DNA of 64,000 nt. It comes from JALYGY01 sp963800975 (GTDB taxonomy: Bacteria; Actinomycetota; Rubrobacteria; Rubrobacterales; Rubrobacteraceae). Made by a program: the position numbers and the translations under genes. The stretch covers positions 165,284-229,283 of the forward strand of contig CAWDDB010000002.1 in assembly GCA_963800975.1 (NCBI GenBank), in the 5' to 3' direction. Positions 1 through 7,128 of this stretch are shown here, in pieces. Every line of letters begins with the position of its first letter. Position 1 is the stretch's first letter. Under the pieces are notes generated by a model. That model searched no databases, was not told the DNA's origin, and worked only from the letters and a program-made list of their open reading frames with translations.

Positions 1-254
1 CCACGCGTCCGCTCGTAACGTCAGTTGTCGCATGCTCTCTCCTCCTTTCGTACCGCCGGACTCTGGTCCGGGGTCTCTAGTTGGGCCGGCTCCCGGAGGT
101 CAGACGCCGCGCGTCTCTGTGACCCGAGATCTAAGCCCCACGTCCGCAATTTTCGCGTACCGATTCGTCCTGGTATGCCTCCTTTGTTTCGCATGGATAT
201 CGCTTGTACGGAGGCGTACGTGGACCCGGATCAACTTGCGCCAAAGGCTATTTT

Positions 255-271
255 CTGCTAATCATTTGCAA
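255..271. promoter_or_regulatory. candidate Nur (nickel regulator) box
   Basis: The sequence reads ctgcta-atcat-ttgcaa. This fits the tTGCaa-N5-ttGCAA pattern I recall for the actinobacterial nickel regulator Nur. It is also a 15-bp near-palindrome (TGC-AAT-ATT-GCA arms). It ends 5 bases before the ATG of the Fur-family gene, so a bound repressor would block initiation, which suggests autoregulation by nickel. The match is by eye and unproven. Confidence 0.5.
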
Positions 272-276
272 CTACT

Positions 277-705
277 ATGAGAAACGAGATATTCGATACG
301 CTGCAGGAAAAGGGGGTGCGGGTCACGCCACAGCGGGCGCTGGTCTGGCAGGCGCTCATCGAGTCGGGCGAGCACTTCACGGCGGACGAGGTGTGGGAGA
401 AGGTCAGCGGCTCGTTGCCTGGTCTCGAGCTTTCGACCGTGTATCGCTCACTTGAGACGTTGCGCGCGGCCGGGCTGGTGGCGGAGAGCCGCCTGCCGGA
501 GGGACCGAAGGTCTTCGAGGCGCGCCCGGCCATGCACCCGCACCTGGTATGCGAGGGGTGCGGTCGGATCCTGCACCCCGACCCCGAGACCGGCCGCCGG
601 ATGCTGAAGACCCTGAAGGCAGGCTCGGGCGGATTCGAGGTGCGGGAGCTGCACGTCATGGCCCGGGGACTCTGTGCCGGGTGCGCGGGTCGAGAGGACG
701 GGTGA
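277..705 (+). CDS. Fur-family metalloregulator, probably nickel-responsive (Nur-like)
   Basis: 142 residues, the usual Fur-family length. Residues 1-85 form the winged helix (VTPQRALVWQAL, then the ELSTVYRSLETL recognition region). The C-terminal dimerisation half carries H87, H89, the pair C92/C95 (CEGC) and the pair C133/C136 (CAGC), the structural zinc site typical of the family. It lies directly upstream of a nickel-type ECF transporter and ahead of a [NiFe]-hydrogenase, and a Nur-like box overlaps its 5' end, so nickel is the likeliest effector. Zur or Fur specificity cannot be excluded from sequence alone. No strong Shine-Dalgarno is seen before the ATG. Confidence 0.85.
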   Translation: MRNEIFDTLQEKGVRVTPQRALVWQALIESGEHFTADEVWEKVSGSLPGLELSTVYRSLETLRAAGLVAESRLPEGPKVFEARPAMHPHLVCEGCGRILHPDPETGRRMLKTLKAGSGGFEVRELHVMARGLCAGCAGREDG

Positions 706-760
706 TCGCAATCCGAGGCACGCCCGTAAACGAAGTCGCAACCGGCGAAAGGAGAAGCAG

Positions 761-1447
761 ATGAGCATCGCGCTCATGCACGTCCCCGACGGCCTCATCG
801 GCCCCTTCACGGCGATCGTCACGTGGGCCGTCGCCATCGTCGTGGTCGCGTACGCGCTCAGGAGGTCGCAGGCGGAGCTCGACGACCGGAGCATCCCGCT
901 GGTCGGGCTGACCGCGGCGTTCATCTTCGCGGCGCAGATGGTGACCATCCCCGTGGCCGGCGGCACCAGCGCGCACCTTCTCGGGGGCGCCATGGCGGGG
1001 ATCATGCTCGGACCCTGGGTCGGAACGCTGGTCGTGACCATCGTCTACACGGTGCAGGCCATAGCCTTCGCGGACGGCGGCATAACCGCCCTCGGGGCCA
1101 ACGTCCTGGCGATGGGCGTCCTCGGGGCTGTGGGGGGCTACTTCCTCTTCCGGGCGCTGACGTCGGCGCTGCCGCGTACCCGCTGGGCTTACCTCGGGTC
1201 GGTCGCGGTCGCTTCTTGGGTAACCATCGTGGCCGCCGCCGCGCTCGTCTCGGTCTTTATCGTGTTCGGCGGCCCGCTGCCGCTTGCGACCTTCCCGATC
1301 ATGATCGGGGTGCACATGCTCGTCGGCATCCTCGAGGCCATCATCGCGACGAGCGTCGTCGCGGCCGTCCTCACAACCAGGCCCGACCTGCTCGTAAACC
1401 AGGACCGGCTGCCCATTAGCGCGCCGGGCCTAGAGGAGGTGGCGTAG
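761..1447 (+). CDS. nikM: ECF nickel/cobalt transporter substrate-binding membrane protein, NikM/CbiM family
   Basis: About 228 residues with six or seven hydrophobic segments. The family signature MHVPDG lies at residues 6-11. In characterised NikM/CbiM proteins the free N-terminus and the following His bind the metal, so the extra MSIAL leader is notable: either it is removed or translation begins at the internal ATG at 776. The ATG at 761 was chosen because GGAG lies 7 bases upstream; the one at 776 has no well-placed ribosome site. It starts an operon with NikN, CbiQ and CbiO. Nickel rather than cobalt is inferred from the hydrogenase context. Confidence 0.88.
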   Translation: MSIALMHVPDGLIGPFTAIVTWAVAIVVVAYALRRSQAELDDRSIPLVGLTAAFIFAAQMVTIPVAGGTSAHLLGGAMAGIMLGPWVGTLVVTIVYTVQAIAFADGGITALGANVLAMGVLGAVGGYFLFRALTSALPRTRWAYLGSVAVASWVTIVAAAALVSVFIVFGGPLPLATFPIMIGVHMLVGILEAIIATSVVAAVLTTRPDLLVNQDRLPISAPGLEEVA

Positions 1448-1810
1448 ATGTCGGCCGCGCAGGGTAACAGGTCCATCGTCCCGTTCGTCCTCGTTGGTCT
1501 CGCCATCGCGTTGCTTATCGGGATGGTCGTCTCCAACTTCGCCGCCAGCACCCCGGACGCCCTGCAGCGCGCGATCATCAACAGCGCGTGCGAAGGTGAG
1601 CCGAGCGAGGCGGCCAAGGAAGAATGCCTGGCCAAGCAGGAGGGAGAGCCCGTGCTGGGCATCCAGCCGGCCGCCACCTTCGACTACGGGCTGACCTGGT
1701 TCTCCGGGCTGGTCGGCGTCTTGCTCTGCTTCGTCCTGGGCGCCGGCGTCGTGGCGCTGCTCCGGGGCACGGGGGGCTCCTCCGGCGGCGTCTCTCCGCG
1801 GGTGAGGTGA
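1448..1810 (+). CDS. nikN: PDGLE-type small membrane subunit of the nickel ECF transporter (NikN/CbiN-like)
   Basis: 120 residues with one transmembrane helix at about residues 10-30 and another near 80-105. The motif FAASTPDALQ at about residues 31-40 matches the FASS-PDGLE signature of NikN-type accessory subunits, with the Gly-Leu-Glu part altered. A Cys pair lies in the extracytoplasmic loop. It begins one base after the nikM stop codon and ends in a GTGA overlap with the presumed cbiQ start, so it is translationally coupled on both sides. Its likely role is to assist metal loading of NikM. Confidence 0.8.
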   Translation: MSAAQGNRSIVPFVLVGLAIALLIGMVVSNFAASTPDALQRAIINSACEGEPSEAAKEECLAKQEGEPVLGIQPAATFDYGLTWFSGLVGVLLCFVLGAGVVALLRGTGGSSGGVSPRVR

Positions 1811-1931
1811 AGCCACGGGCGGCGGGCACCATCTGGCCGGCGTCGAGGCGGCGGCGGCGCAGGACTCGCCGGTCCACCGCCTCGACCCCCGCGTCAAGAT
1901 AGTCGGCCTGATCGGGCTCGTCGTCGTCTCG

Positions 1932-2549
1932 GTGTCGCTGCCCGTGGGTGCCTGGTTCGCGTTCGGCGCCCTGGCCGCGATCCTGATAGGCCTCGTCGTC
2001 GCGGCCCGGCTGAGCCCGGCCCACGTGCTGCGCCGCATGACCATAGAGGTGCCCTTTCTCGTGGCGGCGGCGATACTGCCCTTCACGGCCGAGGGCGGCG
2101 TCGCGCTCGGCGCCACGGTGGCCCTCAAGATAACCATCGGCGTGCTCGGGATGGTGATACTGAGCTCGACGACGCCCTTCCCGAGGCTGCTGCTGGGTTT
2201 CGAGAAGCTCCGGACCCCACGCCTCATCGTCGTCATCGTGTCGTTCATGTGGCGCTACCTGCACGTGCTCGGCGAGCAGGTCTCGAGCATGCAGACGGCC
2301 AGGGCGGCGCGCGGCTACTCGGCGCGCTACTTCTGGCAGGCCGCCGCGTCCACCGGAGCTCTCGTCGCCACCCTCTTCGTGCGGTCGCTGGAGCGGGGAG
2401 AGCGCGTCTACCTGGCCATGCTCAGTCGGGGCTACTCGGGAACGATGCCAGCCACCGCCGTCGAGCCCCTGGCGTTGCGCCGCGTCGACCTGTTTTTCCT
2501 GGCGGCGCTAGTGCTTGCTCTCGCGTCTATCAGGGTCTTGCTGCCATGA
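1932..2549 (+). CDS. cbiQ: ECF transporter T component CbiQ; 5' end appears frameshifted
   Basis: Energy-coupling transmembrane subunit that links NikM to the ATPase. The helices and the CbiQ-type coupling segments (SSMQTARAARGYSA and the second Ala-Arg-Gly region, LSRGYSG) are present. The GTG at 1932 is the first usual start in this frame, but homologous-looking sequence (GGGHHLAGVEAAAAQDSP, then VHRLDPRVK) extends in frame back to about 1815 with no start codon. A GTG at 1807, overlapping the nikN stop, would reach it if one G were added to the GGG near 1817. I infer that the natural gene runs 1807-2549 and that the sequence has a one-base deletion. Stop and cbiO start overlap as ATGA. Confidence 0.85.
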   Translation: MSLPVGAWFAFGALAAILIGLVVAARLSPAHVLRRMTIEVPFLVAAAILPFTAEGGVALGATVALKITIGVLGMVILSSTTPFPRLLLGFEKLRTPRLIVVIVSFMWRYLHVLGEQVSSMQTARAARGYSARYFWQAAASTGALVATLFVRSLERGERVYLAMLSRGYSGTMPATAVEPLALRRVDLFFLAALVLALASIRVLLP

Positions 2550-3354
2550 CCGACGCCTCCCCCGCGCGCTCCCGGCGCTGGAGCTGGTCGACGTGCGCTA
2601 CGCTTACCCGGACGGCCACGAGGCGCTGCGCGGGATCACCCTGCGCGTGGAGGACGGCGAACGGGTCGCGGTGCTCGGACCGAACGGCGCGGGCAAGTCC
2701 ACGCTGTGCCTGCACCTCAACGGCATCCTCGAGCCCAACGGCGGGTCGGTCCGGGTGGGTGGCCTGCGCGTGGGCAGGGAGAGCCTCAAGGAGATCAGGC
2801 GTCGGGTTGGCGTGGTTTTCCAGGACCCGGACGACATGCTCTTTATGCCGACGGTGGAGCAGGACATCGCCTTCGGGCCGTCGAACCTGGGGCTCTCCCA
2901 AGACGAGGTCAGGGCGCGGGTCGAGCGAGCGCTCGGGGCGGTGCGGATGCAGGGCGTGGGCGGGCGGCCGCCGCACCACCTCTCGTTCGGACAGCGAAAA
3001 AGGGTGGCGACCGCGGCGGTGTTGAGCATGGAGCCCGAGGTGCTCGTGCTGGACGAGCCCTCGAGCAACCTCGACCCGCGCGCGCGGCGCGAGTTCGGGG
3101 AGATACTGACGGGTCTCTCCCAGACCATCGTCCTGGTAACCCACGATCTGCCCTACGCGCACGAGATCTGCGAGCGGGCCGTGATCATCGACGGCGGGCT
3201 CATCGTCGCCGACGGCCAGACGGACGAGATCCTCGGCGACGCCGACCTTCTGGCCGCTCACGACCTCGAGTTGCCCCACGGCTTCGTCATGTACCACCAC
3301 CATCGGAGGGAGGCCGGCTCGATCCCTCATCCTGAAGAGAGGCGTCGAGCATGA
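2515..3354 (+). CDS. cbiO: ECF transporter ATPase CbiO; start region appears frameshifted
   Basis: ABC ATPase with Walker A GPNGAGKST (about 2680-2706), Q-loop VFQDPDD, signature LSFGQRKR, Walker B VLVLDEPSS and the switch His in VTHDLP. It powers metal uptake with NikM, NikN and CbiQ. The open frame reaches back to a TTG at 2515 inside cbiQ, giving an unlikely leader. The natural start is probably the ATG at 2546, which overlaps the cbiQ stop. Adding one C to the C run near 2558-2562 joins that ATG to the ATPase frame and gives MTDASPRALPALELV. The gene overlaps trmO by ATGA. Confidence 0.9.
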   Translation: MLSRLSGSCCHDRRLPRALPALELVDVRYAYPDGHEALRGITLRVEDGERVAVLGPNGAGKSTLCLHLNGILEPNGGSVRVGGLRVGRESLKEIRRRVGVVFQDPDDMLFMPTVEQDIAFGPSNLGLSQDEVRARVERALGAVRMQGVGGRPPHHLSFGQRKRVATAAVLSMEPEVLVLDEPSSNLDPRARREFGEILTGLSQTIVLVTHDLPYAHEICERAVIIDGGLIVADGQTDEILGDADLLAAHDLELPHGFVMYHHHRREAGSIPHPEERRRA

Positions 3355-3782
3355 GCATCGAGATGGAGCCCATCGGGTTCGTTAGGACGGATGCCGAGAA
3401 GCTACCCAGGAGCTTCCGCGTTTCGGAGGTGGAGGGGAAGCTGGAGATAGGAGACGCGTACAGGGAAGGGCTCGCGGACTTCGAGCCGGGGCAGCGGATA
3501 GTCGTGGTCTTCAACTTCCACGAGAGCCCCGCTTTCGCTCCCCGCTATCTGCGGCAGACGCCCCCGCACAAGCGCCATCTACCCTCGCACGAGGACGGGA
3601 GGATGGGCGTCTTCAGCATCTGCTCTCCGGTGCGGCCGAACCCCATCGGCGTGTCGATACTGGACGTGCTCGAGGTGGACGGGACGACCCTGCGCGTCAG
3701 GGGCCTGGACATGAGGGACGGCACCCCGATCCTGGACATCAAGCCCTGGATAGGCGACGTACGGGGTCCTCCCACCAGCTAG
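3351..3782 (+). CDS. trmO: TrmO/TsaA-family tRNA N6-methyltransferase
   Basis: 143 residues. The signatures of the family are present: SPVRPNPIGVS at about residues 93-103 and DGTPILDIKPW near the C-terminus. Characterised TrmO methylates N6-threonylcarbamoyladenosine at tRNA position 37 using SAM. It overlaps cbiO by four bases, so it is co-translated with nickel transport genes. TsaA-like proteins are fused or linked to metal-handling genes in other genomes, and a role other than tRNA modification is possible. The family assignment is firm; the reason for its place in the operon is not known. Confidence 0.85.
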   Translation: MSIEMEPIGFVRTDAEKLPRSFRVSEVEGKLEIGDAYREGLADFEPGQRIVVVFNFHESPAFAPRYLRQTPPHKRHLPSHEDGRMGVFSICSPVRPNPIGVSILDVLEVDGTTLRVRGLDMRDGTPILDIKPWIGDVRGPPTS

Positions 3783-3898
3783 AGGCGACATTCGGGGGTC
3801 GGGGCCGCGTGTAGCTCGTCAGGTTGGTATCTGGCATCGCACGCGGCCTTGTTAGGATGGTGTTTGCGGTCAGGGTTGGTTTCTACGGAAGGAGCGCG

Positions 3899-4078
3899 AT
3901 GACCGAACACGCCCACGGCGAGCCGCACGAGCACGAGCATCAGCACGAGGACAAGGCCCACTCGCACGACCACGAGCACACGGAGCACGATCACGAGCAC
4001 AGCCACGGAGACCGCGTGCACTCGCACCCCCACCCGCACCAGGCCGGGCTGGAGGAGGACCACGAGCACGACGAGTAG
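3899..4078 (+). CDS. histidine-rich metal-binding peptide
   Basis: 59 residues, about one third His and one quarter Glu/Asp, in repeats such as HEHEHQHE and HDHEHTEHDHEH. GGAAGGAG lies about 6 bases upstream of the ATG. An upstream in-frame start at 3824 would add a leader with no His and a worse ribosome site. Such peptides buffer nickel or zinc. The HypB encoded at 21.6 kb lacks the His-rich stretch found in some homologues, so this separate peptide may supply the nickel store. That link is inference. Confidence 0.75.
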   Translation: MTEHAHGEPHEHEHQHEDKAHSHDHEHTEHDHEHSHGDRVHSHPHPHQAGLEEDHEHDE

Positions 4079-4223
4079 GCTTCGTAGACCGCCCAACGAC
4101 GGACCAGCCCGTCGGGTCGCGTCCCTGACGCAAGAACGGCCCGGAGGGAACCCCCGGAACCGGAGGTAACGAACCGGACGCGCGCGGGCCGAGAATCCGG
4201 GATCGCGTCGTACAATCACCCGG

Positions 4224-4967
4224 ATGAGATCCGGGTCTCTCCTATCCCCTATCTGGACGAACGCCGCGCCACGCTACCGTCGCCTGGTAAGAGCGGCGCT
4301 GACCGTCGCGGCGGTGCTCTGCGCCTCCCTGCTGCTCGTCGCCTGCGGGGCCGGCGGGACAGGCGAAGGTTCGGGATCCTCCCCCGCGTGTCCGCCCGGG
4401 GTCGGGCGCGGGATGTGGGACTTCGAGTTTCCCTGGAGCGAGGAGAGACCTGTCCGGGGGGCGGCGGGCAGGCTGCTCGAGGACACCAACTTCGGGGCGA
4501 CGCCAGAAGCGGCCGGGGATCTCGAGGCCGGCGTCGTAGACGAGCGCCTGGTCTCGGTCCTCGGAACGGTGACGGAGGAGCACCGCGTCTGCGTCGAGGC
4601 CTTCAAGGAGGGACACTTCTTCGAGCCAGGCGTGCCGGACGGTCCCCGCATCCCGGATGGCTACGGCGAGGCCGGTGGCCTGCCCAACACCCACTACTTC
4701 GGGAGGGCCGCCGACGTGTGGTGGATCGACGGGAAGCCTGTCGAGGGAAACGCCACGGACCCGAACGTCATCGACGTGGGGAGGACACTCGCGGAGATCC
4801 CCGCGCGTCGCAGGCCGGACCAGATCATCGGTCCCGCGGCCTGGACCAGGAGCCTCGGCTACGGATACCAGAGGGGCTGGGTGCTGGAGCGTGACCAGCT
4901 CGAGCTGCACGAGGACCACCTCCACATCGGCTACACGAACGGTAGGGGCACCCGCAACGTCCGCTGA
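4224..4967 (+). CDS. lipoprotein with a peptidase M15-like metal site
   Basis: 247 residues. The N-terminus has a basic region, a hydrophobic helix and the lipobox LLVAC at about residues 37-41, so it should be anchored outside the membrane. THYFGRAADV resembles the zinc motif SxHxxGxAxD of D-Ala-D-Ala peptidases and VanY-like enzymes, and HEDHLHIGY near the C-terminus supplies the second HxH half. The spacing fits the M15 fold, but overall similarity is low. It may be a peptidoglycan hydrolase or a non-catalytic relative. Confidence 0.65.
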   Translation: MRSGSLLSPIWTNAAPRYRRLVRAALTVAAVLCASLLLVACGAGGTGEGSGSSPACPPGVGRGMWDFEFPWSEERPVRGAAGRLLEDTNFGATPEAAGDLEAGVVDERLVSVLGTVTEEHRVCVEAFKEGHFFEPGVPDGPRIPDGYGEAGGLPNTHYFGRAADVWWIDGKPVEGNATDPNVIDVGRTLAEIPARRRPDQIIGPAAWTRSLGYGYQRGWVLERDQLELHEDHLHIGYTNGRGTRNVR

Positions 4968-4985
4968 ACGGAAAGTCTACCCGGC

Positions 4986-5471
4986 CTAGACCAGGATCTC
5001 CTCCAGCGCCTCGCGCATCTCGGGCGGGAGCGCGGTCGGCCGGCGTTCCTCCCGGTCCACGTAGACGTGGACGAAGTGCCCCTGGGCCGCGGCGCCCTCT
5101 TCGTCGTTGCGGAAGATGCCGATCTCGTAGCGGACGCTGCTGTTGCCAAGCCGCGCGACCCGCAGCCCCGCGTGTACGGCGTCCGGGAAGGTCAGGGGCT
5201 TGAAGTATCGGCACTGGGTCTCGACCACGAGCCCGATGACCAAGCTCTTCTCGATATCCAGAGCACCGGAGGAGATCAGGTACCCGTTAACCACCGTGTC
5301 GAAGTAGGAGTAGTAGACGACGTTGTTGACGTGCCCGTAGACGTCGTTGTCCATCCAACGCGTCGGAACCGCGAGGAAGTGCCTGTACCCGTCCCTCGTC
5401 TCGGGCTCCTCCCTGCCGGCCCCGCGCTGCCCCCGATCCTCCACCCTCTCCCCCATCAGATCGACGTCCAC
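4986..5471 (-). CDS. acyl-CoA thioesterase, 4HBT hot-dog fold
   Basis: 161 residues. RWMDNDVYGHVNNVVYYSYFD at the N-terminal third is the YbgC/FadM-type active-site region with the conserved Asp and the H-N-N. The rest fits a single hot-dog domain (TQCRYFKPLTFPD, VRYEIGIFRNDE). It probably hydrolyses short or medium acyl-CoA; the substrate cannot be predicted. The first 25 residues before the domain are charged and may be over-extended, since the start is not fixed by a strong ribosome site. It lies in tandem with the glutaredoxin gene 21 bases upstream. Confidence 0.8.
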   Translation of the reverse strand: MDVDLMGERVEDRGQRGAGREEPETRDGYRHFLAVPTRWMDNDVYGHVNNVVYYSYFDTVVNGYLISSGALDIEKSLVIGLVVETQCRYFKPLTFPDAVHAGLRVARLGNSSVRYEIGIFRNDEEGAAAQGHFVHVYVDREERRPTALPPEMREALEEILV

Positions 5472-5492
5472 GACAGACTCGCCCCTACGCTT

Positions 5493-5723
5493 TTACACGA
5501 AGCAGCCTTGGCCCATCCAGCCAACCTGCACGGGCTTGCCCTCCTCGAAGATCACGGGCACGGTGCGGCCGCCATCCGTGAGCCCGAGCATGCGGTCGTA
5601 GGCTTCGCGGTCCTTCTCCACGTCGTACTCCACGAAGTCCACCCCGCGCCACTCCAGGTCCTCGCGGGCCGCGGCGCTGTATGGGCAGCCCGCCGTGGCG
5701 TAGAGCTCTATCGGTGCGGCCAT
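5493..5723 (-). CDS. glutaredoxin-family protein (CPYS active site)
   Basis: 76 residues, a minimal glutaredoxin fold with CPYS at residues 14-17 and the cis-Pro segment TVPVIF at about 54-59. The monothiol-like CPYS is typical of iron-sulfur or dithiol-exchange glutaredoxins. A good GGAGG site precedes the ATG. It is transcribed away from the hydrogenase genes, and the 340-base gap between them holds the hydrogenase promoter. Confidence 0.85.
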   Translation of the reverse strand: MAAPIELYATAGCPYSAAAREDLEWRGVDFVEYDVEKDREAYDRMLGLTDGGRTVPVIFEEGKPVQVGWMGQGCFV

Positions 5724-5874
5724 GCCACCTCCCTCCGAACGCCACCCCTGGAGGTATCGTACCCCAGATTCAACCGAGTCATCTCGGACGGCGCGGGGCC
5801 TATAATTTCGGGGCCTGCCCCGCAGCAGACCCCGATAACACGCGATATTGCAGGAGATTTAGCGCCGCGCTGAG

Positions 5875-5929
5875 TTGACCGTGGTCCGGCGGACGGGTAT
5901 GCTACTCCAACTACGAGAGGTGCGTAGTT
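5875..5929 (+). promoter_or_regulatory. candidate sigma-70-type hydrogenase promoter with a dyad at the start site
   Basis: TTGACC at 5875-5880 and TATGCT at 5898-5903 are separated by 17 bases, ideal for a housekeeping promoter. The expected start site, about 5910, falls in the inverted repeat AACTACG (5909-5915) / CGTAGTT (5923-5929). The dyad could be an operator or a 5' hairpin in the mRNA. The leader to the hydrogenase start codon would be about 155 bases. Confidence 0.5.
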
Positions 5930-6012
5930 AGGGGTAAGGGATCCTCGAGCGTGAGCCAGGACCTCAAGAATCGATGACACGGGTGGGCCTTCGGCCGCCC
6001 AAATTTGCAATC

Positions 6013-6025
6013 GAGAATGGTTCTC
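6013..6025. promoter_or_regulatory. GAGAA-TGG-TTCTC dyad in the hydrogenase leader
   Basis: Perfect 5-bp arms around a TGG centre, flanked by A/T-rich bases (atttgcaatc upstream, aaaaa downstream), 40 bases before the hydrogenase start codon. It could be a regulator site, for example of a Fur-family or redox-responsive protein. A TTGCAA half-site of the Nur type lies just upstream at 6005-6010, but its partner half is absent. Confidence 0.35.
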
Positions 6026-6064
6026 AAAAAGGGGAAGAGACCCGAGGCTAAGGAGGAGTAGCTC

Positions 6065-7114
<1,050 letters not shown>

Positions 7115-7128
7115 AGGAGGGGTAAGCA

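Noticed and set aside
25..280. Short open frames upstream of the Fur-family gene
   Set aside because: They overlap each other in several frames, lack ribosome sites and family resemblance, and cover the Nur-like operator.
3899..4078. His-rich region read as a tandem DNA repeat or CRISPR-like array
   Set aside because: The repetition is of CAC/GAG codons in one frame with a start and ribosome site; there are no equal spacers.
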